This document shows positions 1 through 6,380 of a stretch of DNA of 8,311 nucleotides, one piece after another (position 1 is the first letter of the stretch; each line of letters opens with the position of its first letter). The stretch spans positions 1-8,311 of the forward strand of contig JAEWCI010000284.1 of NCBI GenBank assembly GCA_023390705.1, in the 5' to 3' direction. The position numbers were made by a program, and so were the translations under genes. Source of the DNA: Pseudomonadota bacterium. GTDB taxonomy: Bacteria; Pseudomonadota; Alphaproteobacteria; Acetobacterales; Acetobacteraceae. A model generated the notes under the pieces. It made no database searches and had not been told where the DNA came from. It worked only from the letters and a program-made list of their open reading frames with translations.

Positions 1-94
1 GACATGGGCTCCGGGGCCTCAGCCATCCGGCCCCGGGCCTGGCCGCTTGCCGTGCCGGTGCCTGTGGCTCCGCGCCGGGAAGGCGACCGGTCAT

Positions 95-137
95 GGCGGC
101 ACCACGGGCACCGGCCGCCCCGCATCCGGTGCCGCCT
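95..137. repeat. Nested inverted repeats in the region downstream of the Bug-type gene
   Basis: Arms GGCACCGG (107-114) and CCGGTGCC (126-133) pair over 8 bp with an 11-nt loop. A second pairing, GGCGGCACC (95-103) with GGTGCCGCC (129-137), is 9 bp long and shares the right arm, so the two exclude each other. In DNA this GC-rich such pairs arise by chance easily. The rest of 1-175 shows no gene I can support. Confidence 0.3.
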
Positions 138-150
138 TGTCCCTGGGGGT

Positions 151-168
151 CGGCCCGGGACCGGGCCG
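151..168 (-). terminator. GC-rich hairpin just after the Bug-type gene
   Basis: The perfect 8-bp arms CGGCCCGG and CCGGGCCG around a GA centre begin 7 nt past the stop codon at 176. In practice this gives a 7-bp stem with a 4-nt loop. Position and stability fit a transcription end, but there is no T-run. Confidence 0.45.
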
Positions 169-175
169 CGCCCCT

Positions 176-1156
176 TCAGCGGTCGCGCCAGGGGCGCTCC
201 TGCCACAGGGCGTGCACCATCTCGTCCACGCCCTGCGCCATGCGCCGGTAGTCGGCGCCGATCAGCGGCCGCAGGGGGAGGAATTGACGCTCCGCCTCGG
301 CCAGGAAGCGTGGATCGGCCAGTGCCGCGCGGAAGGCCTCCTCCAGCCTGGCGACGATCGCCGGGGGCATGCCGGGCGGGCCCAGGATGCCACGTGAGGC
401 ACCGGTGACGATGTCGAAGCCGAGTTCGCGCAGGGTCGGCACATCGGGGGCGAAGCGGCTGCGTTCGGCTGCCGCGGTGGCAAGCGCCCGCACCTTGCCC
501 TCGCGCTTCAGCGTGATCGCGTCGTTGATGTTCACCGCCGCGAGTTCGAGATGCCCGCCGAGAAGCTGGGAGAACAGCGGCGCATTGCCGCTGAAGGGCA
601 CATGGGTCAGTGGCGGGATGCGTGCCGCCGCCTCGAAGGCCAGCAGGAAGAGATGGTCGTCCGAGCCGACCCCGGTGGTGGCGCAGCTTATCGTGCCCGG
701 GGCGGCGCGGGCGCGCTCGATGAGGTCGGCGAGGCTGCGGAAGGGACTGTCCGCATGGACATAGAAGGCGTTCGGGTCCTCCACGATATTGGCGATGAAG
801 GTGAAGTCCATCGCCCGGAAGCGGGTCGGGCGTTCGAGCGGGATGGCCATCTGCGCCGGGATGGTCGTGGCGCCCAGGGTGTAGCCGTCCGGCACGGCGT
901 TGAAGGTGGCCTCCAGGCCGATCTGCCCGCCGGCGCCGGCGCGGTTGGTGATCACCGGGCGCAGGCCCGGGATGCGCTCCGCCACGAAGGGCATCATCAG
1001 CCGGGTCATCGCATCCACCGGCCCGCCGGCCGGGGCAAGGACGACCACCTCGACCGCGCGCTCCGCCTGGGGCCAGGGTGGCACGGCCTGGGCGCGGGCG
1101 AGGAGCGGCGCGGCGGCCATGGTGAGGCCGGCGCCGAAGCTGCGGCGGGTGAGCAT
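176..1156 (-). CDS. Bug/TctC-family periplasmic solute-binding protein (tripartite tricarboxylate transporter type)
   Basis: 326 aa from the chosen ATG, the usual size for the family. It opens with a twin-arginine-like signal (MLTRRSFGAGLTMAAAPLLARAQ, broken here after about residue 23). The Bug signature follows: VVVLAPAGGPVDAMTRL, then VITNRAGAGGQIGLEA and VPDGYTLG. Further family marks are ISCATTGVGSDDH, HVPFSGNAPLFSQLLGGHLELA, VRALATAA, DVPTLRELGFD and GPPGMPP. These proteins bind small organic acids or related anions in the periplasm and present them to a TctAB membrane transporter, or act as orphan sensors. The ligand cannot be told from sequence, and no tctA or tctB is in the window. 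It follows the sox operon on the same strand but is separated by 176 nt, so cotranscription is uncertain and a sulfur-related ligand is only a guess. The upstream frame is open to 1240, but the ribosome binding site and signal peptide support 1156. Confidence 0.88.
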   Translation of the reverse strand: MLTRRSFGAGLTMAAAPLLARAQAVPPWPQAERAVEVVVLAPAGGPVDAMTRLMMPFVAERIPGLRPVITNRAGAGGQIGLEATFNAVPDGYTLGATTIPAQMAIPLERPTRFRAMDFTFIANIVEDPNAFYVHADSPFRSLADLIERARAAPGTISCATTGVGSDDHLFLLAFEAAARIPPLTHVPFSGNAPLFSQLLGGHLELAAVNINDAITLKREGKVRALATAAAERSRFAPDVPTLRELGFDIVTGASRGILGPPGMPPAIVARLEEAFRAALADPRFLAEAERQFLPLRPLIGADYRRMAQGVDEMVHALWQERPWRDR

Positions 1157-1162
1157 TGGTCG

Positions 1163-1170
1163 TCCTCCCC
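1163..1170 (-). promoter_or_regulatory. Ribosome binding site that sets the Bug-type protein start
   Basis: GGGGAGGA lies 6 nt before the ATG at 1156. This favours that start over the ATG at 1240, which would add 28 residues of basic, low-complexity sequence in front of the export signal. Confidence 0.7.
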
Positions 1171-1227
1171 GATCATCCTTGACGCCAGCGTGGCGCCTGG
1201 CCGGGAGGCGGTTCAAGCGCGGCGGCG

Positions 1228-1254
1228 GGGCGCGCACCAACTGGTGTTGCGCCC
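1228..1254. repeat. Imperfect inverted repeat between soxV and the Bug-type gene
   Basis: The outer arms GGGCGC and GCGCCC (6 bp) and inner arms CACCA and TGGTG (5 bp) lie around a very short centre, with one extra base on one side. The site is 72 nt upstream of the binding-protein start and about 79 nt past the soxV stop. It could be an operator for a dimeric regulator of the downstream gene or a second terminator stem. No T-run follows on the minus strand. Confidence 0.4.
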
Positions 1255-1292
1255 TGGTCCCGGCGGAGGAACAGGGCAGGGGGTCATCGCGC

Positions 1293-1314
1293 GACAGGCG
1301 AGCGCCTGCCTGTC
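1293..1314 (-). terminator. Small hairpin downstream of soxV (weak terminator candidate)
   Basis: The perfect 7-bp arms GACAGGC and GCCTGTC enclose an 8-nt loop, about 18 nt after the soxV stop. No T-run follows, so termination is only possible, not shown. It would mark the end of the sox operon if real. Confidence 0.35.
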
Positions 1315-1332
1315 CTCTGTTGATCCCGGCGG

Positions 1333-2070
1333 TTAACCCAGGCGCCCCAGCGCCGGCCAGGTCTCCAGCATCCAGGCGCCGATATCCTGGAAGTGCCCGG
1401 TCATCAGCAGCACCCCCGTCAGGATCAGCAATCCGGCCGAGATCAGCTCGACAACCCGCAGATGGCGGCGGAACCGCGCGGCGAAGCCGAGGAAGGGCGT
1501 GACGAAACCCGCCGCCAGCAGGAAGGGTATGCCGATGCCCAGCGCATAGGCGAAGAGCAGCGCGGCGCCCCGCGCCACGCTCTGCTCGGTGGCGGCAAGG
1601 GTCAGGATGGCGGCCAGCACCGGCCCCACGCAGGGCGTCCAGCCGAAGGCAAAGGCCAGCCCCACCACGAAGGCGCCCAGCGGCCCCACGGGCTTTGCCT
1701 GCGGGCGGAAGCGGGCCTCGCGGTTCAGCAGGCCGATATTCAGTATGCCGCCCAGATGCAGGCCGAACAGGACCAGCACCGCGCCGGCAATCAGCGTCAG
1801 CGTCTCGAAATGCTCGGCGAACAGGGTGGAGAGCGCGCTGGCGGTCGCGCCCATCAGGGTGAAGACGGCCGCGAATCCCAGCACGAAGGCGAAGGCCGCG
1901 AGCATCACCCGGCGGCGGTCCGGCACCACCGCCTCATGCCCGCCCTCCGGCATCGCCCGCAGGGTGACGCCGCCGAGGAAGCCCAGATAGGGGATCACCA
2001 GCGGCAGCACGCAGGGCGCGAGGAAGGAAAGCATCCCGGCCAGCACCGCGCCGGCATAGCCGGGCGCCAT
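1333..2070 (-). CDS. soxV: CcdA/DsbD-type membrane thiol-electron carrier, SoxV-like
   Basis: 245 aa with about six hydrophobic helices, matching the minimal CcdA fold (residues about 7-35, 56-80, 90-112, 130-158, 166-192 and 207-226). The two redox cysteines sit in the conserved contexts LAPCVLPL (Cys20) and GWTPCVGPVL (Cys147). They carry reducing equivalents from cytoplasmic thioredoxin to periplasmic acceptors. In Paracoccus, SoxV does this with the periplasmic thioredoxin SoxW to keep SoxYZ active. The gene starts 3 nt after soxB, with an AAGGA near the end of soxB, so it belongs to the operon and its Sox role is likely. No soxW-like thioredoxin is in the window, so the partner must be encoded elsewhere. 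A role in cytochrome c maturation (ccdA) is the main alternative and is compatible with the three c-type cytochromes nearby. Confidence 0.87.
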   Translation of the reverse strand: MAPGYAGAVLAGMLSFLAPCVLPLVIPYLGFLGGVTLRAMPEGGHEAVVPDRRRVMLAAFAFVLGFAAVFTLMGATASALSTLFAEHFETLTLIAGAVLVLFGLHLGGILNIGLLNREARFRPQAKPVGPLGAFVVGLAFAFGWTPCVGPVLAAILTLAATEQSVARGAALLFAYALGIGIPFLLAAGFVTPFLGFAARFRRHLRVVELISAGLLILTGVLLMTGHFQDIGAWMLETWPALGRLG

Positions 2071-2073
2071 GCC

Positions 2074-3753
2074 TCAGGCGTCCTTCAGGCGGATGTCGCG
2101 GTTGGGCTGCAGCCGCACCGGCCCGTGCGAGAGGTGGCGCATCACCAGGTCCCATACCGGCGGGCCTTCGGTGCCCTGGTTCACGCTGGCCCAGCCCGCG
2201 ACGCTGTAGCGGCGCGCGGCCTCGATGGGCTGGCCGGTGCGGAGCAGGGTGAGGTCCTGCACCCGCCGGCCCGCCGGCCCGTTGATGTCGAAGGTCCAGG
2301 AAAGGCCGCCGGTGCGCACCATGTCGCCGCCCTGCTGGTAGTAGGGGTCGGGGTTGAACAGGTTGTCGGCCACGTCCTCCAGCACCGCCTTGAGCTGCTC
2401 GCCGGTCATCTCGTTGCGGTAGGCCGCGGGGTAGGTGATGGCGGTGTGCGCCCAGACATCCTCGGCGGTGATGTCGCTGCCCGGCAGCAGCGTGTAGCCC
2501 CAGCGGAAGCCGGGCGAGAGCGCGATCTCGGCATCCCGTTCGGCCAGCAGCGCGGCGCAGATCAGGTCGTCCATGGTGCCGTTGATGTTGCCGCGCCGGG
2601 TCAGCAGGGTTTCCGTGTGGCCGGCCACCCGCGCCAGGTCCTGCGCATAGGGCGCGCGCAGGCGGGCCACCATGGCGGCGGCTTCGGCGTCCGGCGCGAT
2701 GCTGTCGGCGAAGACCGGGATCAGCGCATGGCGGAAATCCGCCACCCTGCCGCCCCGCACATCGAGGTCGAGCCGCGAGACGAATTTGCCATGGCAGCCG
2801 CTGGCGACCAGCAGCGTGTTGCCGACCCGCAGCGGCTCGGGCAGCGCGTCATGGGTATGCCCGGTCAGGATCACGTCTATGCCCGGCACGCGCGCCGCCA
2901 GCTTGCGGTCCACGTCGAAGCCGTTGTGGCTGAGCAGCACCACGAGCTGCGCGCCATCGGCACGGGCGGCCTCCACCCGTTCGCGGACCTTGTCCTCCTT
3001 GATGCCGAAGGACCAGTCCGGGATCATCCAGCGCGGGTTGGCCACCGGGGTGTAGGGAAAGGCCTGGCCGATGACGGCCACCTTCACCCCGCCGCGGTCG
3101 AAGAATTTCGTGTGCTCAAAGACGTCCTCATTCCATTCGTTGTCCTGGACATTGCCGGCCAGGAAGGGGCAGGGCATCGAAGCCACCAGTTCCTTCACCC
3201 GGTCGGTGCCGTAGGTGAATTCCCAGTGGCCGGTGGTGGCTTCGGCGGTGAAGGCCCGCAGCACCTCCACCATGTCGGCACCACGGGTCTGCAGGCTGGT
3301 CCAGCTTCCCTGCAGCGTGTCGCCGCCATCCAGCACCAGGGTATTGCCCGGGCGTTCGGCGCGGATGGCCTTGATCAGCGTGACGATGCGGTCCACCCCG
3401 CCCATCGGGCCGTAGCGGCGCGCCAGGGTGACGAAGTCGGTTTCCGCCAGCGCATGCGCCATGGCCGAGCCGCGCGCGAGCCTGTAGCGGGCGAGCAGCG
3501 CCTCCCCGGTCAGGTGCGGCACTTGGCCGCGCGCCTCGCCGACGCCCAGGTTGGTGCCGGCCTCGCGGAAATGCATCGGCACCATCTGGGCGTGCAGGTC
3601 CGTGACATGCACCAGCGTGACCTGGCCCAGCGGGCGGAAGGCCAGCAATTCGGCCTGGGTCGGGCGCGCGGCCGCATCGCCCTGGGCACGCGCGGGCCCA
3701 CCCGCCAGTGCCAGGGCTGCGCCGGCGGTCAGCAGATCTCGGCGGGTGAGCAT
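2074..3753 (-). CDS. soxB: SoxB, dimanganese thiosulfohydrolase
   Basis: 559 aa, the normal length. SoxB hydrolyses the terminal sulfone of the SoxY-bound S-thiosulfonate, releasing sulfate in the periplasm. A twin-arginine signal is present (MLTRRDLLTAG, Arg4-Arg5; likely cleavage near ARAQ at 24). The N-terminal metallophosphoesterase-like domain carries metal-site motifs in order: VTDLHAQ (Asp52, His54), GGDTLQGS (Asp145), TGHWEFTYG (174-182), LSHNGFD (His276) and TGHTHD (His299, His301). TGHWEFTYG is a SoxB-specific variant of the GNHE motif of 5'-nucleotidases. The C-terminal nucleotidase-type domain runs from about 375 (ETLLTRRGNINGTMDDLICAA region, AITYPAAYRNEMTG, NPDPYYQQGGDMVR). An N-terminal domain segment between about 60 and 115, before the next metal motif, is also usual for SoxB. 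The gene is intact and is followed 3 nt later by the SoxV-like gene. Confidence 0.96.
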   Translation of the reverse strand: MLTRRDLLTAGAALALAGGPARAQGDAAARPTQAELLAFRPLGQVTLVHVTDLHAQMVPMHFREAGTNLGVGEARGQVPHLTGEALLARYRLARGSAMAHALAETDFVTLARRYGPMGGVDRIVTLIKAIRAERPGNTLVLDGGDTLQGSWTSLQTRGADMVEVLRAFTAEATTGHWEFTYGTDRVKELVASMPCPFLAGNVQDNEWNEDVFEHTKFFDRGGVKVAVIGQAFPYTPVANPRWMIPDWSFGIKEDKVRERVEAARADGAQLVVLLSHNGFDVDRKLAARVPGIDVILTGHTHDALPEPLRVGNTLLVASGCHGKFVSRLDLDVRGGRVADFRHALIPVFADSIAPDAEAAAMVARLRAPYAQDLARVAGHTETLLTRRGNINGTMDDLICAALLAERDAEIALSPGFRWGYTLLPGSDITAEDVWAHTAITYPAAYRNEMTGEQLKAVLEDVADNLFNPDPYYQQGGDMVRTGGLSWTFDINGPAGRRVQDLTLLRTGQPIEAARRYSVAGWASVNQGTEGPPVWDLVMRHLSHGPVRLQPNRDIRLKDA

Positions 3754-3756
3754 GGG

Positions 3757-3763
3757 TTCCTCC
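3757..3763 (-). promoter_or_regulatory. Ribosome binding site of soxB
   Basis: GGAGGAA ends 3 nt before the soxB ATG at 3753, a strong match at rather close spacing. It shows that soxB is translated independently, since the 98-nt gap prevents coupling with soxA. I found no convincing separate promoter in the gap. Confidence 0.6.
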
Positions 3764-3815
3764 GCTATGGCGCAATCGCCGGAAAGCGTGGGTCACGCGA
3801 CAGAACAGCAGGCCA

Positions 3816-3852
3816 GGCCGTGGTCGGTGCGTCTTTCCGCACCGCCACGGCC
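3816..3852 (-). terminator. Intercistronic stem-loop between soxA and soxB (attenuator or RNA stability element)
   Basis: A near-perfect inverted repeat starts at the last base of the soxA stop codon. The outer stem is GGCCGTGG with CCACGGCC (8 bp) and the inner stem is CGGTGCG with CGCACCG (7 bp). A single unpaired base (3824) lies between them, and the loop has six bases (GAAAGA as read on the minus strand). No run of T follows on either strand, so a classical intrinsic terminator is unlikely. It may reduce readthrough into soxB or protect the upstream mRNA from 3' exonucleases. The structure is seen; the function is inferred. Confidence 0.6.
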
Positions 3853-4652
3853 TAGCGACGTACCGAAGGCGTTTCCACCGGCAGGCCCTGCGCCCGCCAT
3901 GCGAGATAGAATTCGAGGTTGGTGAACTCCTCGCCGCCCATCGCCGGCGCTTGGCCGCGCACGTCGTTGACGCAGCCCTGCAGGCGGTATTGCAGGCTGA
4001 TGACGCGCTGTTCCTTCAGCCGGTAGGTGGGGAAGCCGTTGCTCATCCCCTGGCTGAGCAGGTCGGCGCGCAACTGCTTGCCGTAATTGTCCTCGTGGCA
4101 ACTGCCGCAGCGCATGTCCAACTGGCCGCGCCGCGTATTGTAGAAGTGCTCGCCGGCATCGAAGGCGGCGCGGGCGGGGCCGGAGATGTCCACATTCACC
4201 GGCATGCCGCGCGATTGCAGGCCGATATAGGATGTCATCGCGTTCAGCGGCCGGCTGTCGATGGCATGGGCCGGGGCCTGCATATGCTCCGTGCGGCAGT
4301 TGTTCACCCGCTGCTCCAGCGTCATCAGCCGGTTGCGGCGGGCGTCCCAGGCCGGGTAGCGGGCGCGCACGCCGCGCATGGTCTGGGTGGCGTCGTTGTG
4401 GCAACTGGCGCAAGACTTGCCGGCGGCGCCTTCCACGGTGTTCCAGGCCTGCTCGCCTTCCTCCACCCACAGCATGGCGGGGTTCTGGAAGTCGTCATCC
4501 TGGATGGCCAGCGTCTCCGGCGTGGCGAAGTGCCGGCCCGACATGGGGTCGGGGATGGCACGCTGCGGCGCCTGCTGGGCGAGCGCGGCCAGGCCGGCCA
4601 CGCCCGAGGCGACGAGGACGCCGGCGAGGCGCAGGCGCGGCCGCATGCTCAT
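3852..4652 (-). CDS. soxA: SoxA, diheme cytochrome c, catalytic subunit of SoxAX
   Basis: 266 aa with a Sec-type signal peptide ending near LAALAQ at about 26. Two heme motifs are present: CASCH (Cys81, Cys84, His85) and CGSCH (Cys182, Cys185, His186). This is therefore the diheme SoxA form, as in Rhodovulum and Paracoccus, rather than the monoheme Starkeya form. Cys119 (VNNCRTEHMQ) and Cys227 (RLQGCVNDVRG) match the conserved additional cysteines. By analogy with Rhodovulum SoxA, Cys227 is the persulfide-forming active-site ligand of the second heme, and Cys119 is the likely ligand of the first. GFPTYRLKEQ before Cys227 is also typical. With SoxX it conjugates thiosulfate to SoxY in the periplasm. 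The start overlaps the soxZ stop by four bases. A second ATG two codons later (4646) could also serve. The gene is intact. Confidence 0.95.
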   Translation of the reverse strand: MSMRPRLRLAGVLVASGVAGLAALAQQAPQRAIPDPMSGRHFATPETLAIQDDDFQNPAMLWVEEGEQAWNTVEGAAGKSCASCHNDATQTMRGVRARYPAWDARRNRLMTLEQRVNNCRTEHMQAPAHAIDSRPLNAMTSYIGLQSRGMPVNVDISGPARAAFDAGEHFYNTRRGQLDMRCGSCHEDNYGKQLRADLLSQGMSNGFPTYRLKEQRVISLQYRLQGCVNDVRGQAPAMGGEEFTNLEFYLAWRAQGLPVETPSVRR

Positions 4653-4981
4653 GCCACCTTCAGCTCGGCGGTGGACTGCTTCGTCTCATTCGCCTCGTTG
4701 GTCCAGGTGAACTCGAACCGGCCGGGCTTCTCCACCTTGAAGGGGAAGGCGATGTAGGGGTTGGCCGAGATCGCCGAGGCCAGGTCCATGGCGAAGACCA
4801 GTTGGCCGTCGAACTTCGCCTCGAAGCGCTTGATGATGTCGCGCGGGATGACCTTGCCCTCGGCGTCGCGCCGCTGGCCGGTTTCCATGATGTGCGAGAT
4901 CAGGGTGCGGATCTCGATGATCTCGCCGGCCTTGGCGCTGGCCGGCAGGCGCACGCGGGGCTGTCCGATAGGGGCTGCCAT
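4649..4981 (-). CDS. soxZ: SoxZ, partner subunit of the SoxYZ sulfur carrier
   Basis: 110 aa, a normal length. Family marks include PRVRLPASAKAGEIIEIRTL near the start, HIMETGQRRD, IPRDIIKRFEAKFDG, NPYIAFPFKVEKPG and the C-terminal GRFEFTWTNEANET region. It has no signal peptide, as expected: SoxZ binds SoxY in the cytoplasm and is carried out with it through the Tat system. In the periplasm it provides the docking scaffold for the cysteine arm of SoxY. A Shine-Dalgarno sequence GGAGAG lies just after the soxY stop and upstream of this ATG, which sets the start. The stop overlaps the soxA start in an ATGA arrangement (4649-4652), so soxZ and soxA translation are coupled. Confidence 0.96.
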   Translation of the reverse strand: MAAPIGQPRVRLPASAKAGEIIEIRTLISHIMETGQRRDAEGKVIPRDIIKRFEAKFDGQLVFAMDLASAISANPYIAFPFKVEKPGRFEFTWTNEANETKQSTAELKVA

Positions 4982-4993
4982 CGTCGTCTCTCC

Positions 4994-5452
4994 TCAACCG
5001 CCGCAGCCGCCGATGGTGACCTTCACCTCGGCCCGGGTCGTCCAGAAGCTGCCGTCGCTCATCTCCGCCACCGCGATCACGTCCTGGGTGGTGCCCAGCC
5101 GCATGCGGGTATCCGCCTGGGCGCGGCCGCAGGCCGGGGTGAAGTGGAAGGTGCCGACATCCGGAGTCGGGTTCTTGTCGGCGATGATGGTCACCGCCTT
5201 CACATGGTCCGCCGCGGTCATCGGGCTGTCCACCGTCACGGTCAGGGGTACGGTGTTGCCGTTCTCGGCGATCGGCGGCAGGCGCAGCGTCACGCGGCCC
5301 TCACGGGCTTCCTTGCCGCCGGTCACCTTCTTCACGGCTTCCTCGGTGGCCGGCTGCATCTGCGCCGCCGCCGGCCGGGCAAGGACGGTAACCAGCAGGG
5401 CGCCGGCGCCGAAGCGAAGCGCTCCCCGCCGGCCGAGGCTTTCGGTACGCAT
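4994..5452 (-). CDS. soxY: SoxY, sulfur-carrier subunit of SoxYZ
   Basis: 152 aa. The N-terminus carries a twin-arginine signal (LGRRGALRFGAGALL, Arg8-Arg9) with likely cleavage near ARPAAAQ at about 30. The chain ends in IGGCGG. Cys150 is the swinging-arm residue to which thiosulfate and its products are bound during the Sox cycle. The preceding MSDGSFWTTRAEVKVTIGG stretch is nearly canonical for SoxY. Unusually, there is a second cysteine, Cys108 in FTPACGRAQ. As I recall the family, this position is usually serine (SGRAE-like), and SoxY normally has only the C-terminal cysteine. The codon is TGC at 5131-5129, one base from AGC. The gene starts one base after the soxX stop (TGAGATG) and is followed 12 nt later by soxZ, with which it forms the exported heterodimer. 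Confidence 0.95.
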   Translation of the reverse strand: MRTESLGRRGALRFGAGALLVTVLARPAAAQMQPATEEAVKKVTGGKEAREGRVTLRLPPIAENGNTVPLTVTVDSPMTAADHVKAVTIIADKNPTPDVGTFHFTPACGRAQADTRMRLGTTQDVIAVAEMSDGSFWTTRAEVKVTIGGCGG

Positions 5453-5453
5453 C

Positions 5454-5894
5454 TCAGGGCTCCTTCAAGGTCAGCAGATAGGCGAGGACATCCTCCACCT
5501 CCTGCGCTTCCAGTATCGGCTTGCCGAGGAAATCCCGGCGCACGGCGGTCAATCCCTCCACCCGGTAGTAGGAGGGCATGTTGCTCTCGGGGTTGATGCG
5601 CTTGCTGTCCACGATCCGCAGGCGCAGCTCGCCCGGCTCCAGCCGGCTGGCCACCCCGGCCAGGGGCGGGCCGAGATTGCCCATGAAATCGGCGTTCAGC
5701 GGCAGCTCGTGGCAGGTGATGCAGTTGCCCTTGGCGCGGTTCTGCACCAGCGCGCGGCCGCGCGCGGCGTCACCGGGCGTGTTGGTGAGCGGACGGGCGA
5801 TGGCGCCATCCGCCACCTCGAAGGGCACCAGCGGGTCGGCCAGGGCGGGCACGCTCAGCAGGAGGGCAAGGGCCAGGATGCGGGGTGCGGCCAT
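5454..5894 (-). CDS. soxX: SoxX, monoheme cytochrome c subunit of SoxAX
   Basis: 146 aa, with a Sec signal peptide ending near VPALA at about residue 19. The heme site is CITCH (Cys58, Cys61, His62). Met106 in the NPESNMPSYY segment is the expected axial ligand, and this segment is a strong SoxX signature. Further SoxX-like stretches are GDAARGRALVQNR, GNLGPPLAGVASR, GELRLRIVD and the C-terminal VEDVLAYLLTLKE. SoxX pairs with SoxA in the periplasm. The SoxAX complex links thiosulfate oxidatively to the SoxY cysteine, and SoxX relays the electrons onward. The gene starts 3 nt after the cytochrome stop (TAG CCC ATG) and ends one base before soxY, so it is clearly cotranscribed. soxA itself lies further down the operon, after soxYZ, which is the common soxXYZA order. 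Confidence 0.94.
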   Translation of the reverse strand: MAAPRILALALLLSVPALADPLVPFEVADGAIARPLTNTPGDAARGRALVQNRAKGNCITCHELPLNADFMGNLGPPLAGVASRLEPGELRLRIVDSKRINPESNMPSYYRVEGLTAVRRDFLGKPILEAQEVEDVLAYLLTLKEP

Positions 5895-5897
5895 GGG

Positions 5898-6380
5898 CTA
5901 CTCCGGCAGGAAGGGGTTGCGGCCACGCGCCCCGCCGCGCTGGGGCGGGAAGTGCTCGGCAAGGTAATCCACAACGCGGCGGCGCTGGTCGGGCTCCATC
6001 GGGTTCATGCCGTGGCGCTCCACCATCCAGTCCATCAGCTCGTCCCAGCGTTCGCGGGAAAGCCGGGTGCGCCGGATGATCCCGGTGCTGTGGCAGGCGG
6101 TGCAGGTGTGGAACACCTCCTCCTGCGCCTCGCCGGGCGGCAGCACATCGGGTGTCTCCGCGGGCTGCTGCACCGCGGCCAGGCGCTCGGCCTCGGCCTG
6201 CCGGGCGGCTTCCTGCGCCGCCGCCTGGGCAACCAGGCGCCGGGTTTCCAGCGCCGCCGGGGTGGGCGGCAGCGGTGTGCGGGTCTCGGGCTGCATCCAC
6301 AGCCCGGCCTTCTGGCCGAACAGCACCAGCCAGGTCAGTACCAGCAGGCTCACCAGCAGCGGGGCAAGGCGGAGCCGCAT
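5898..6380 (-). CDS. Membrane-anchored monoheme cytochrome c, electron acceptor of the sulfite dehydrogenase (SorU/SorB/SoxD-like)
   Basis: 160 aa from the ATG that overlaps the sulfite dehydrogenase stop. Residues 6-22 form one uncleaved-looking hydrophobic helix (LAPLLVSLLVLTWLVLFG), so the protein is probably tethered to the inner membrane with its heme domain in the periplasm. Residues about 42-75 are rich in Ala, Glu, Gln and Arg and predict a long helix or coiled coil. The heme motif CTACH is at Cys93, Cys96 and His97. Met125 or Met128 (GMNPM) may supply the sixth iron ligand. The C-terminal domain (RERWDELMDWMV, VVDYLAEHFPP) looks like the small cytochromes paired with sulfite dehydrogenases. 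Canonical Paracoccus SoxD is a much larger diheme protein, so this is not a standard SoxD. Its position directly after the catalytic subunit and the translational coupling indicate the partner role. An upstream ATG at 6440 lies inside the preceding gene and is less likely. Confidence 0.87.
   Translation of the reverse strand: MRLRLAPLLVSLLVLTWLVLFGQKAGLWMQPETRTPLPPTPAALETRRLVAQAAAQEAARQAEAERLAAVQQPAETPDVLPPGEAQEEVFHTCTACHSTGIIRRTRLSRERWDELMDWMVERHGMNPMEPDQRRRVVDYLAEHFPPQRGGARGRNPFLPE

Noticed and set aside
1157..1240. N-terminal extension of the Bug-type protein from an ATG at 1240
   Set aside because: A good ribosome binding site and a complete export signal begin at 1156. The additional 28 residues would bury that signal.
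3754..3815. Possible separate promoter for soxB (GTGACC with CATAGC further down)
   Set aside because: The spacing is about 21 nt and both boxes are poor matches, so it is no better than chance.
1393..3855. Open frame of 820 codons on the plus strand, antisense to soxV and soxB
   Set aside because: It is the antisense shadow of two clearly recognised genes. Its product is rich in His, Arg, Gln and Gly with no recognisable domain, as expected from GC-rich codons read backwards.
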